From contig CAZKSJ010000004.1 in assembly GCA_964555515.1 (NCBI GenBank), positions 1 through 54,643 of the forward strand: a DNA stretch of 54,643 nucleotides, read 5' to 3'. Numbering within the stretch: position 1 is the first letter of the stretch; each line of letters begins with the position of its first letter. Below, one piece after another: positions 26,506 through 35,203 of the stretch. A program made the translations under genes and the position numbers. This stretch comes from UBA1388 sp964555515 (GTDB taxonomy: Bacteria > Patescibacteriota > Microgenomatia > UBA1400 > PJMF01). Under the pieces are notes generated by a model. That model made no database searches. It had not been told where the DNA came from and saw only the letters and a program-made list of their open reading frames with translations.

Positions 26506-27246
26506 ATGAATTACTATAAAAAACAGCTGTCCCACAAAGAAATTACTTTTTATCAACTCTTACAGAATAATCCTAACTTCACTTTTATTCTTTTTCCAGA
26601 AAAAGTTGAGGAAGATCTTGGATACTTCCGCTTACTGAGTGACGGAAATCTACTTCACAAGGGAAAAGAGTTCTTTTTGTTAGCCACTGAGGCAGTTGCC
26701 AAGTTTCATCATTTTTCGCGAACTGTGAACTTTGACTTTATTCCAAAAAATCAGGGGTATTACAAAGAATCATTTCAAAATATTAAGAATCATGCTTCTC
26801 AAAACAATATCTCTCTTCCTGAGAAACAGATTGAGGAGCTGATAGAGTGGTTGGGAAAAATTAACGAGAATGAGTATGTAATTCACGATGATTTTCTACC
26901 TCAAAATATTATGGTTGAAGGAAACGGTATAAAAATAATTGATTGGGCTTATATGAGATATGGATTTCCTGAACATGATATTGGCAGGTTTTTGGGTGAT
27001 ATTGAAGCTAAAAACCCTGATTGGCAGAAGAAATATTACCCGACTTCATGGAAAAACGAATTAATTCAGAGATACCTTGATGTACGGAAACTATTAGACA
27101 CCTCATATGATGTCCAAAAAGGAAAGCGTTGGATTCGGTTAGGAGAAATGTGGAACTACCTTGGTCCGATTGAGATGTGTTTGAAAGAGGGTGATTCAAA
27201 AAGCGAGTGGTTTCAGGAAAACATAAAAGCATTAAGTAATACTTAA
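26506..27246 (+). CDS. Aminoglycoside-phosphotransferase/choline-kinase-like protein with reduced N-lobe
   Basis: 246 residues from ATG 26506 (the frame also starts one codon earlier). The catalytic loop is clear: VIHDDFLPQNIMVEGN (HxDxxxxN, about 146-161), followed by the metal-binding IIDWAYMRYG, where many family members have DF or DW. The N-lobe is short and no obvious ATP-binding lysine segment can be seen. The family phosphorylates small molecules such as aminoglycosides, choline or sugars; the substrate here is unknown. It lies inside the segment bounded by tRNA-Pro 3'-end repeats, which suggests horizontal acquisition. Confidence 0.8.
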   Translation: MNYYKKQLSHKEITFYQLLQNNPNFTFILFPEKVEEDLGYFRLLSDGNLLHKGKEFFLLATEAVAKFHHFSRTVNFDFIPKNQGYYKESFQNIKNHASQNNISLPEKQIEELIEWLGKINENEYVIHDDFLPQNIMVEGNGIKIIDWAYMRYGFPEHDIGRFLGDIEAKNPDWQKKYYPTSWKNELIQRYLDVRKLLDTSYDVQKGKRWIRLGEMWNYLGPIEMCLKEGDSKSEWFQENIKALSNT

Positions 27247-27256
27247 ATTTTAAAAA

Positions 27257-27703
27257 TTAATCTCGGATGAATTTCTTCCTCAGCTCATAAGAAATTATGG
27301 TAGGAATATAGAAAATCAAATCTGCGGCCAATTTTCCCACTGCCAGCCCCACAGCTAGGTTGCCGATGAATTTTGCACTGTAGTACATGGCCATCGGTCG
27401 GATTAGAAAACTATCAAAAAATTCAGCAGTGCCGAATTCAAGGAAAATACCCCTGAGCACTTTGATGATACCACCTATCGTTATTGTGTTATCCTGACGC
27501 ATCCTTTTTTTCAGATCCTGAAAGAAAATGGTGCCATAAAATCCTAGGTTTTCACCCCAAGTTGCGCCAAATGCAGTCAGCACAGAATTTTTGGTCAGAT
27601 AATCGATCAGCAGACCGCCAAGAACAGCCCCCGAGGTAGCCAGCGCTTCTGCTGGCAAATATCTGGCGATCCACTCTTTCATTCTGGGTTTAATGAGGTT
27701 CAT
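27257..27703 (-). CDS. Conserved-looking small membrane protein, unknown function
   Basis: 148 residues with three or four hydrophobic helices (EALATSGAVLGGLLIDYL, FIGNLAVGLAVGKLAADLIFYIPTIISY). It contains a Gly/Thr-rich FGATWGENLGFYGT and a central acidic EFGTAEFFDSFLIRP. The polar residues within the helices suggest a carrier or enzyme, but no function can be assigned. It is convergent with the kinase-like gene (10-nt gap). Confidence 0.65.
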   Translation of the reverse strand: MNLIKPRMKEWIARYLPAEALATSGAVLGGLLIDYLTKNSVLTAFGATWGENLGFYGTIFFQDLKKRMRQDNTITIGGIIKVLRGIFLEFGTAEFFDSFLIRPMAMYYSAKFIGNLAVGLAVGKLAADLIFYIPTIISYELRKKFIRD

Positions 27704-27907
27704 GATGAAATTATATTCGATTGGCTGCTTCTATCCTACTATCGGCAGAGAGTAATCAATGCCAAACATTATTGCACCTTAACGGCGTGCTAGTTATGGG
27801 TTGCATCATGGATAAAAAGGACGGTGTTCGCCGGTCGGCTGCCATCCTCAATGGTAGATGAAATTCTTTTCAAATTACTTGAGTATGGCATCACCATGCT
27901 GGGGGGG

Positions 27908-27926
27908 GAGTCCTGTCTCCCCGACA
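27908..27926 (+). repeat. Copy 3 of the tRNA-Pro 3'-end repeat
   Basis: Exact 19-nt copy preceded by eight G residues, 1.66 kb from the tRNA gene. With copies 1 and 2 it brackets the kinase-like and membrane-protein genes. Confidence 0.75.
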
Positions 27927-28038
27927 TAAAGATTGTTCAGACAAAGATGAATAATAATAGTCGCTAATATCGTCGCTAATGTCCAGCCAACATCGTTAAA
28001 CTGTTTATATTAGCTTCCTCAGATGTTAAAATCTCGTT

Positions 28039-28335
28039 ATGTCTAAGAACAGTCTTATTCAATTATCTCAAGATCGAATTAATGAGATTTGCCAAGAGGC
28101 AGGTATTTCTTATCTAGCTATTTTTGGTTCTCAGGCGCGTGGCGATGAGAGAGAAGATAGCGATGTTGATTTATTGGTTGAGTTTAGAGTTACGCCCAGC
28201 TTAGTAGACTTTATTCATACGAAGCAGGAATTTGAAAAGGCGTTAGGTCGGAAGGTTGATTTAGTTACAAAAAAAGATCTTTCAAAATACATCAAGCCAT
28301 ATATTCAAAAGGATCTTCAGCAAATTCATGGATAA
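28039..28335 (+). CDS. mntA: MntA-type nucleotidyltransferase antitoxin
   Basis: 98 residues, the size of minimal nucleotidyltransferases. The active-site motif is FGSQARGDEREDSDVDLLVEF, with GS at 30-31 and the metal aspartates at 42 and 44, plus a third acidic residue in KVDLVTKKDL. MntA neutralises HepT by adding nucleotides to a tyrosine of the toxin. It overlaps hepT by 8 nt. A TAAAAT -10-like box lies 6 nt before the ATG. Confidence 0.9.
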   Translation: MSKNSLIQLSQDRINEICQEAGISYLAIFGSQARGDEREDSDVDLLVEFRVTPSLVDFIHTKQEFEKALGRKVDLVTKKDLSKYIKPYIQKDLQQIHG

Positions 28336-28663
28336 AATTCCGAGCTTGTTTTTACTTCATATTAATGATTCCATTCATCAAATTGAGAAATATACCGCTG
28401 GTTATTCTTTCAAAAATTCCGAAGAAGATAAGAAAACACAAGACGCTGTCATTCGTCAGTTAGAGATTATTGGAGAAGCAGCATCCAACCTGGAAAGCAG
28501 TTATAAAAAATCAAGCGCAAATATTCCATGGAGGGAAATCTCTGATTTTCGCAATGTGCTTGCTCACGAATATTGGGATGTTGACTTAGAAATTGTCTGG
28601 AAAGCCGTTCAGGAAGACATCAAGGCTTTGAAAACTGCTTTAAAACCTCTGATTGAGAAGTAA
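28328..28663 (+). CDS. hepT: HepT-type HEPN ribonuclease toxin
   Basis: 111 residues, the normal DUF86/HEPN length. The catalytic RX4HXY motif is intact in RNVLAHEYW (R75, H80, Y82), where Y82 is the predicted modification target of MntA. The upstream helix RQLEIIGEAASNL is also typical. In related systems the toxin cuts tRNA or mRNA. It is translationally coupled to mntA. Confidence 0.92.
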   Translation: MDKIPSLFLLHINDSIHQIEKYTAGYSFKNSEEDKKTQDAVIRQLEIIGEAASNLESSYKKSSANIPWREISDFRNVLAHEYWDVDLEIVWKAVQEDIKALKTALKPLIEK

Positions 28664-28729
28664 TGACTCCCATTAAGCAAAGCCATAACATTCATTGATG
28701 AAAGTTTTTAGTTTATCTGTTTAACGATA

Positions 28730-29863
28730 TTAGAGCTTTAGCTTCGCGAAAATAGTTATCGTCAAATCCTGATAGCTAGATCGTGACCAATAGAAGTATT
28801 GTGCAAATTCATGATTAGCAAGCGCTTCTCCAAGAGCTTTTTCTATCACCCACCTTGGTAAACTACGATTACTCTGCTGATTCCAACTCGAGTGATCATC
28901 AAAGTTGAATAAAACCGAAACGTGATCACTCTTAGATGCACGCAGTTTTTCCAATGCTTCGAGCAACTCGGATATATAATAATGACTTGTTTTTTTGTTT
29001 GGAATTTCAGGGTTCTTCTTGTAGTATTTTTGGAGTTCGGCGTAGAGGGCATCACGAATGACACCCTTGATTACCAATGCTAATTGATCAATACGACGAT
29101 TTCTCTCCATTTGTTCTTGAGGGGAGCGAATATTTTCTCTAGTAGTATGAGATCGATATCGATAAACGTGGGCATATGATGCATGGGGATCGTAGGGCTT
29201 TTCCCAGGGGTAACTTGCCCGTTCCTGCCCAGAGTTTCTTTTTCTGTTATTAGTAAAATCTACTAGAACTCTTCGAGCTTCTAAGATTTCTCTCACAAAT
29301 TGATTAAGCGTCTCGTTAGCATCTGGTGACTGAGCAAGCAGGTGATGCCACTTGTCAGGATGTAACTTTGACAAGAGTGTTCTGGCGCTTTTGTTAATTT
29401 CTGCGGCAGACGGATCAAGTTCGGGATTTAGCAGAAGAGCGTTAAAGCATTGACCATGTGGTGTGCCAGCCGGTTGAACGGCAGCATAGCTTGATTTTTC
29501 AGAAGAATACCATTCAATTATTGCTTGTAACTCACAGAGAGTAGGTTGTTCTGTGTTGGGCAGAATTGTGGTCTGTGGTGGTTCATCATCTTTGTCTGCG
29601 CCATTCTCAGCTTTGATGGCAGCAGCGTATGTTTGATGTAGCCACTGAACAGCATTGAGATACTGCGAGCCATTGGTTTCTTGTCTATAAAGTAATGTTA
29701 CAAAATAATTATTCTCTCCAATGTCTTGAGCTAGATCAGGCTGAGATTTGGCTAATTTCAAAACAGCCGCTAACATTTGCAGGACATCTAGACCCGTATT
29801 TGCCTCTGAAGAATTATGAGTTCCTTTTGGATTAAAACAAGACTGCTCAGGATTTGTGTTCAT
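28730..29863 (-). CDS. J-domain-like protein of unknown role
   Basis: 377 residues, soluble. The region about 156-205 reads INKSARTLLSKLHPDKW followed by a helix (NQFVREILEARRVLVDF). This is the helix II-HPD-helix III pattern of DnaJ domains, which stimulate Hsp70 ATPase activity. The rest has no recognised domain: an N-terminal helical region and a charged C-terminal part (RNRRIDQLALVIKGVIRDALY, LPRWVIEKALGEAL). It is more a client-specific co-chaperone than a classical DnaJ, with no Gly/Phe or zinc region. It sits at the edge of the accessory region. Confidence 0.65.
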   Translation of the reverse strand: MNTNPEQSCFNPKGTHNSSEANTGLDVLQMLAAVLKLAKSQPDLAQDIGENNYFVTLLYRQETNGSQYLNAVQWLHQTYAAAIKAENGADKDDEPPQTTILPNTEQPTLCELQAIIEWYSSEKSSYAAVQPAGTPHGQCFNALLLNPELDPSAAEINKSARTLLSKLHPDKWHHLLAQSPDANETLNQFVREILEARRVLVDFTNNRKRNSGQERASYPWEKPYDPHASYAHVYRYRSHTTRENIRSPQEQMERNRRIDQLALVIKGVIRDALYAELQKYYKKNPEIPNKKTSHYYISELLEALEKLRASKSDHVSVLFNFDDHSSWNQQSNRSLPRWVIEKALGEALANHEFAQYFYWSRSSYQDLTITIFAKLKL

Positions 29864-29944
29864 TGAGATAGTGTTTTCTTGACTAAGAACTGCAAATTAT
29901 AATCTCACATCGATCAATTTGCAAAAAGAGTGGGTAATATGGTG

Positions 29945-31291
29945 CTATTTCATTTCAATAGCGTAGAGGTTGGCGGGTGCGTCAGGGCTGAAGCTGGTGG
30001 TAATGATCAACCGACTACCGTCTGGCCAGGGGTAAACAAAGTCTCTTTCAAAAGGTCCCGAGTAGATTTTGACCACATTGGTGGCGTCATAGCCCATAAT
30101 GTTGATAGAGCCATCTTTGACAAACATCAGGTGCTTAGAATCTGGGTACCACTGGAGAGTTTCAGCATAGACTGGGGTGTGATAGCGCTTGAAGTTAAGG
30201 GCAGTTTCGGCTGAAGAAGTGGCTTGCAAAGTATTGAAAGCACTAGGACTAGCAGCCAAAGTATTAGGAGCTTGTTGATATAGATCGGTGGCAAGGAGCC
30301 ACTTGGATTTAGCAGCAGGTTCAACTGGCTCTTCTGCCACCCGAAAATTTTTATCTTCTTCGCGATCATAGACATAAATTGCTCCAGGCTCTAGAGTACG
30401 TTCCTCTGGCTGGGTATTGGTGGCGGGTAGGGGTGGCACTAAATCATCTGGGATAGTGACCGCTGCCGTGGCAGTGTAGAGCAATCTCTTCTTGTCTGGA
30501 GAAAGATAAACATTTTTAGCGCTTGCGGTGGCAATTTGGACAACTTCCTCTGGAAACTCTTTTAAAAACTGCCTTTCGCGCAAGTACATTTCTTCTTCCC
30601 ATTCTGCCAAAATCTGTCTTTTTTGATAACTAATGTCTGGGGAAGTAGTTAGATCTGTGTTACGGTCAATGGGTAAGAGCATCTGCTTATTGGGAGTTTG
30701 GACGATGATTTCCGAGCTGTCTGGCGACCAAATGTAGTCTGCTTCCTCAAGTTGATAAGCGCCGCCGTTGGAAGCAATTTGCCTGGGTCCACGCTGGAGA
30801 GAAATCGGTGTGTTGTTGCTAAGTTCAATGATGTATAAGCCATTTTTGCGTTCTGCGGACTGTGAGGCGGTGTAGTAGATAATTTTTTGACCATCTGGCG
30901 AAGGCGACACGTTTTGGGCGCCGGTGAAAGTAAGATTTGATAGGCTGGGCGCCACAGGGAAGAGCACGGCATTAGTTTGGGTGACCAGTTGTTCTTCAAT
31001 CTGGAGCATTTTTAGCCAAGTGCTGTAACCATCCTTAGAAATTTTGACTTCATACTCTCCTGGTTGCAAATAAAGAGTATCATCAGTGGCTGTAGTTAAT
31101 TCGCCGTCAATATAAACTTCAGCCCCAGAAGGAAAAGAGTTGGCCGACAACAAGCCTGAGCCTTGTACAAATCCTTGTCGGGAAATGCGGTAATTGCCAT
31201 TGGCATACTGGATAGCAAGGTAAGTGCCAACTACGATCAAGAAGACTGGCAGTAAAGTATAGATGACTCTCAGATTGACCGTTGGGCGCAT
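29945..31291 (-). CDS. PEGA-domain membrane protein with beta-propeller (TolB/WD40-like) repeats
   Basis: 448 residues from ATG 31291 (MRPTVNLRVIYTLL). The frame is open further up but enters the divergent gene. One N-terminal membrane helix (about 7-30) is followed by a PEGA domain (SFPSGAEVYIDGE to LQPGEYEVKISKDGYSTW, about 50-95). Then comes a propeller-like region with blade motifs such as NVSPSPDGQKIIYYTAS, YIWSPDSSEIIVQTP, VYLSPDKKRLLYTA and LQWYPDSKHLMFV. PEGA proteins are commonly surface or wall-binding. The -10 box is only 6 nt from the ATG. Confidence 0.85.
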   Translation of the reverse strand: MRPTVNLRVIYTLLPVFLIVVGTYLAIQYANGNYRISRQGFVQGSGLLSANSFPSGAEVYIDGELTTATDDTLYLQPGEYEVKISKDGYSTWLKMLQIEEQLVTQTNAVLFPVAPSLSNLTFTGAQNVSPSPDGQKIIYYTASQSAERKNGLYIIELSNNTPISLQRGPRQIASNGGAYQLEEADYIWSPDSSEIIVQTPNKQMLLPIDRNTDLTTSPDISYQKRQILAEWEEEMYLRERQFLKEFPEEVVQIATASAKNVYLSPDKKRLLYTATAAVTIPDDLVPPLPATNTQPEERTLEPGAIYVYDREEDKNFRVAEEPVEPAAKSKWLLATDLYQQAPNTLAASPSAFNTLQATSSAETALNFKRYHTPVYAETLQWYPDSKHLMFVKDGSINIMGYDATNVVKIYSGPFERDFVYPWPDGSRLIITTSFSPDAPANLYAIEMK

Positions 31292-31296
31292 ACATG

Positions 31297-31303
31297 TATT
31301 ATA
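31297..31303. promoter_or_regulatory. Shared symmetrical -10 element between the PEGA and MreB-like genes
   Basis: The plus strand reads TATTAT (31297-31302, with TG before it) and the minus strand TATAAT (31298-31303). The two start codons, at 31291 (-) and 31313 (+), are only 21 nt apart, so one AT-rich element seems to serve both directions and at least the PEGA transcript would be leaderless. Confidence 0.55.
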
Positions 31304-31312
31304 AGGGCAGAA

Positions 31313-32356
31313 ATGGCAAAGAGGAACCGGACAATATTCAATCAAGTAGTGAAAAAAATTGGGCTCGATTTTGGTTCGAAGCAGCTCAGGGTGTGGACAG
31401 AACGAGATGGGGTGTTTTTTAATCAGCCGGCTTGCTTGGCGGTTGATGCGAGAAATAAGCAGGTTTTGGCGGTTGGCAATGAGGCGGCCGCCATGGCTGG
31501 GAGAGTGGCTTCTTATGTCACCGTGCACTGGCCGGTGCAACGAGGGGTGATTTATGACGCCTCGTTGGCGGCCGCCCTGTTAAGAGTCGTGCTCGCGCCC
31601 CTTTTAAAAACAACCTTCATTTATGGTCCAGAAATGATGGCGAGTTTGCCTGCCGCTGCCACTCAAGTGGAGCGCGAGCAGATAATTGCTTTGTTAATGA
31701 GTTTGGGCGCCCGCGAAGCTTACACTATTGCTCAACCATTGGCAGCGAGTATTGGCGCGGGCGTGCCGATTGCCGACGCCTCTGGCAGCTTTATTTTACA
31801 GTGGGGCGAGGGAGTGGTGGAAACTGCGGTGATTTCTTTGGGAAGTATGGTTGGCGCTGAAAGCAGCTATTTTGCTGGTCATTTTTTGAAAGAAGCCGTT
31901 CAGCTGCGGGTTTTGGAGAAAAACTTGCTGCAAATTAGCCTGGAGATGTCGGAGAAACTGATTCAAGACGTAGCTTCAATCAAGCCCAAATTTCATCGAC
32001 AGATGTTGGTGCCTGGCAAAGTTGCCGGTGAGGGCAATCCAACCGAATTAAGAATCAGCTCCCAAGATCTACTTGAGCCAGTCCTGTCCGTGGTCAATAG
32101 AATTGAGTTACTGATTGAAAAACTGCTGGCCAACGTTCCACCAGAACTCACGGTGGATGTCGTTGACAAGGGTCTGCTACTGTCTGGAGGTGGCACCCAG
32201 TTACACGGCTTGGATAGTTACTTGATTGATCGGCTGGGTATGCCGGTGGCGGTGGTGGATGAGCCAGACTTAGTTGCCATCAAAGGAGTCGGCAACTCCT
32301 TAGAACACATCGACGAGTTTAAATCTAGTTTGAGTTACCTTGATGCTGGCAATTGA
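31313..32356 (+). CDS. MreB-like actin-family protein
   Basis: 347 residues. Phosphate 1 loop IGLDFGSKQLRVW (about 16-28) is followed by WPVQRGVIYD, AQPLAASIGAGVPIAD, the phosphate 2 region GSFILQWGEGVVETAVISLG, and the adenosine motif LLLSGGGTQLHGLDSYL, in MreB order. Phosphate 2 is divergent from the usual DIGGGTT, so ATP binding or hydrolysis may differ. MreB makes filaments that guide wall synthesis; this paralogue may be an MreB, a rod-type variant or another actin homologue. It diverges from the PEGA gene. Confidence 0.8.
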   Translation: MAKRNRTIFNQVVKKIGLDFGSKQLRVWTERDGVFFNQPACLAVDARNKQVLAVGNEAAAMAGRVASYVTVHWPVQRGVIYDASLAAALLRVVLAPLLKTTFIYGPEMMASLPAAATQVEREQIIALLMSLGAREAYTIAQPLAASIGAGVPIADASGSFILQWGEGVVETAVISLGSMVGAESSYFAGHFLKEAVQLRVLEKNLLQISLEMSEKLIQDVASIKPKFHRQMLVPGKVAGEGNPTELRISSQDLLEPVLSVVNRIELLIEKLLANVPPELTVDVVDKGLLLSGGGTQLHGLDSYLIDRLGMPVAVVDEPDLVAIKGVGNSLEHIDEFKSSLSYLDAGN

Positions 32357-32366
32357 TCTTAGTTGT

Positions 32367-32894
32367 TCATCTATTAATTGAATAGCCCCACGTCATCACA
32401 AATGTCTCTAAATATATACGATCTGATATGGACAAATGAAGTATTGAAAAAAGAGCCTCATCTGTTGAACCATCTAAATTATCTGCTATTGCCTTAATGA
32501 GTGCATATTTGTCTTTTCTTGTTCTTGACTTGAATCTCTTTAATAATTCACACATTTGATACTCAAAGTCATTGAGGCTTGGTTGATCTCCATCGCTTCC
32601 TTGCATGTTGGCTCTGTTAGCCAAAACTCTGTTAACAATTCTCCTGAGGGCAAACCTAATCATCCCTTCCTCATAAAATCTTTGAGTGTTTATTACAGCC
32701 CTGGGTTCAGAAATAGTAAAAAATTCAGTAATTTCCCAAATATTCGCAAGTTTTTTAACGAGGTCATCTTTTGTTCTATATTGTTCCGCAAATCTTAAGA
32801 AACGATCAATACCTCTGTATAAATCGCTTTGTAGTGTTGGTTCAAATAATCTAGGATGAGAACGTCTTTCTGAATATGGCGTATTTTCTTTCGC
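32367..32894 (-). pseudogene. Coding-like frame without a canonical start before codon 78
   Basis: The minus frame is open from just after a TAA at 32895-32897 to the stop at 32367 (175 codons) and looks coding throughout (for example LYRGIDRFLRFAEQYRTKDDLVKKL, then FYEEGMIRFALRRIVN). It has no ATG, GTG or TTG until the ATG at 32663, which would give only 98 residues. The 86-residue gene just upstream ends 26 nt before this frame opens. Either the two were once one gene, now split by stops or a frameshift, or a non-standard start is used. No family was recognised. Confidence 0.45.
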
Positions 32895-32920
32895 TTAAGA
32901 CTATTCTAGTAAATGATCTA

Positions 32921-33181
32921 CTACTCCTCGCGCTCGTGAAGCGTTGAATCAGACAGCACATAAGATGAAAAACCGCCACGCAACTTATGTTGTATCTGCA
33001 ATGCCGCTGTCTGCTTAGCAAGTAATTCGGTTAATATTTTATACAATGGTTTTGGATCATAACCTCGTCGATGTGCGCACTCGATATCCGCTGCTGTCGC
33101 ATCGATTTCAACCTGGTATGGACGCTCTGATTGTTGTTTAGGTGTGTTTAATTGGAATTGGTATTCTGGGGGCATCGGCAT
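32921..33181 (-). CDS. Small hypothetical protein (possible N-terminal piece of the next frame)
   Basis: 86 residues starting MPMPPEYQFQLN, with a helical stretch (YDPKPLYKILTELLAKQTAALQ) and an acidic end. No family was recognised. It is followed by tandem stop codons and then the start-less frame at 32894, so it may be the 5' part of a broken gene. Confidence 0.45.
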   Translation of the reverse strand: MPMPPEYQFQLNTPKQQSERPYQVEIDATAADIECAHRRGYDPKPLYKILTELLAKQTAALQIQHKLRGGFSSYVLSDSTLHEREE

Positions 33182-33309
33182 ATGAATTGATTAGTTGCTG
33201 TGTTGGGGCACAAGCACTATTGTGAGCTAGATAATACTGTTTGCATTATACATTATGTGATCAATCTTGCTCATTGTGTTCTATTGAACCAATCTAAACG
33301 ACAAAAAAA

Positions 33310-35112
33310 TTAGAGTTCTTGTACTGCTTGTTTAAACTGATTGCCTCTGTCTTGATAATCTTTGAAAATGCCGAAGCTGGCACAGGCTGGAGAGAGGAGC
33401 ACCACGTCATTATTTTTCACAGCCGCCGCTGCTTGCCCAATTGCTTCTACCATCGATTTGACATGAATCACTGTCGGCGAGGGTAGATCAACTTCTAGGT
33501 TTGTCTGTCTTTCTTGAATTGTAGCAGCGAGCAGTTCGGCAATTTTTTCCCCCGTGGGCGGAAAAAGCAGCAACGTTTTGACTTGATGCTGCAGCACCGC
33601 CTCAACCACAGGCTGTAAATCCACACCTTTGTCTGACCCACCGGCGATTAAGTGAATATTTTTCCCATCAAAACTACTCAGAGCAGCCAGCGTTGCTTCA
33701 GGCGTGGTTGCTTGCGAATCATTAATATAAAGGACGCCGTTTTTCTCTGCTACTTTTTCCAAACGGTGAGGTAAAGGTTGAAAAGATTTGATAGCGGCGG
33801 AGATTTGCTGATTAGTCAGTCCCAGCTCACGCCCGATAATTACCGCTGGCATCACGTTGAGTAAGTTGTGTGTGCCGATCAGGGGAACGTCCGCTCGATT
33901 GACGATTACTTCATTTTGGTACAAGATGGCGTCTTGATTGGCGGAAGCGATTGGTTGCTCAGGATGAGAACGCTTAGGGGGAATAGAGGAACGAGCGGAG
34001 GAAATAGCGAAGGTGAGGTGTTTGCCTTTCGAAAGCTGCGCGATGGTTGCCGCTCCTGCAAATTCAGGAGTGTAAATGACCATATCCTGATTATTTTGAT
34101 ATGCGGCGATCGCACTCTTTGCCTTTTGATAGGTTTCGAAATCACGATAATAATCTAAGTGCTCTGGGGTGATGTTTTGTATGACTGCGATGTGGGGGCT
34201 AAATTTCAGTTCCCTCAACTGGTGGCTGGATAATTCAAAGACAATGATCGGTTGCTGATGAGATTGATCGCTTTGTTTGGGCGGCTGTTGATCACTCGAC
34301 CCAGTATGCAGCCCTTGAGCTTGCAGCACCTCCAGCAACACACGCAACGGTGGTGTGCCGATGTTGCCTGCCAACCACACCGGACGACTGTTAAATTGGA
34401 GGACGTGGTGGATCAAGCTTGCGGTGGTGCTTTTGCCTTTGGTGCCAGTCACGCCAATGGTGACTGGTTGATGAGTCAGCTGACTAATTAATTCGAAGCA
34501 GAGGCTGGTGTTAGAACTGAGCATCGCCCCGCCATCGATTAATTTTTGAATAAAAGGCAGCTCTGTTTTGGCGCCAGGAGTCTTGAAAACGACGATTTGT
34601 GAGATGTCATCGAGACTCTCAGACAAGCCTTGATCAATCTGCCGAAAATGGACGTCTTGATCCTGTTTGACGATACTTTGCAGCTCAGCGCTCAGCTGCG
34701 ATAAAGCTTGTTCATCGAGCAACCAGAGCTTTTTTTCTGGCAGAAACGCGCGCAAAAAATGATAAGTTGATAATCCCTCGCGGCCGAGGCCAAAGATGAT
34801 GACTTGGCGCGAATTAAAGTGTTGGTGAAGATAAGTGCGGATGCGTTCGGTTCCAGTAGGGTTGGTCAGGGCAGAATTGATTGGAGTAGACTCGGTTAGA
34901 TCGGGGTTGATCAGAGTATGATCGGCCAGATTGGCGTCGGTTGCAGCAGAATCGGTAGTAGCAAGATCGACCGAGCGATGGTCGGGAGCGGACTGTTGAA
35001 TATCTGAATGATTTTCATCTGAAGGATCGGCAATTGAATGATCGGCAACAGTAGGATTGGAACTTGAAATCTTGGCAGCAACGGGCGAGGTTGACGGCTT
35101 GGCATCTGGCAT
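33310..35112 (-). CDS. murD: UDP-N-acetylmuramoylalanine-D-glutamate ligase
   Basis: Adds D-Glu to UDP-MurNAc-L-Ala in peptidoglycan synthesis. 600 residues against about 450 in most bacteria: the first 85 residues are a disordered Ser/Thr/Asp/Ala-rich extension (DHSIADPSDENHSD and similar). The Mur core follows: IIFGLGREGLST, the P-loop GVTGTKGKSTT (about 220), ELSSHQLRELKFSPHIAV, NITPEHLDYYRDFETYQKAK, and C-terminal YINDSQATTPEATLAAL and IAGGSDKGVDL. A shorter insertion (about 262-285) is Gln/Ser-rich. It indicates that this organism retains a peptidoglycan pathway. Confidence 0.96.
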   Translation of the reverse strand: MPDAKPSTSPVAAKISSSNPTVADHSIADPSDENHSDIQQSAPDHRSVDLATTDSAATDANLADHTLINPDLTESTPINSALTNPTGTERIRTYLHQHFNSRQVIIFGLGREGLSTYHFLRAFLPEKKLWLLDEQALSQLSAELQSIVKQDQDVHFRQIDQGLSESLDDISQIVVFKTPGAKTELPFIQKLIDGGAMLSSNTSLCFELISQLTHQPVTIGVTGTKGKSTTASLIHHVLQFNSRPVWLAGNIGTPPLRVLLEVLQAQGLHTGSSDQQPPKQSDQSHQQPIIVFELSSHQLRELKFSPHIAVIQNITPEHLDYYRDFETYQKAKSAIAAYQNNQDMVIYTPEFAGAATIAQLSKGKHLTFAISSARSSIPPKRSHPEQPIASANQDAILYQNEVIVNRADVPLIGTHNLLNVMPAVIIGRELGLTNQQISAAIKSFQPLPHRLEKVAEKNGVLYINDSQATTPEATLAALSSFDGKNIHLIAGGSDKGVDLQPVVEAVLQHQVKTLLLFPPTGEKIAELLAATIQERQTNLEVDLPSPTVIHVKSMVEAIGQAAAAVKNNDVVLLSPACASFGIFKDYQDRGNQFKQAVQEL

Positions 35113-35118
35113 GGTTGT

Positions 35119-35147
35119 ATTGTATCCTAGCGCAACCTGAGTGCAAA
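35119..35147 (-). promoter_or_regulatory. murD promoter, leaderless
   Basis: TTTGCA (35142-35147), a 17-nt spacer and TACAAT (35119-35124) on the minus strand, with the murD ATG 6 nt after the -10 box. Confidence 0.6.
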
Positions 35148-35203
35148 ATGCATCACGACTTTTTGTGAACTGATTCGGTTATGATCGCTCATCACATCAA
35201 GTC

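Noticed and set aside
26170..26556. Minus-strand 128-codon frame across tRNA-Pro
   Set aside because: Its peptide (GETGLEPATSRTR type) is the well-known false translation of tRNA antisense sequence.
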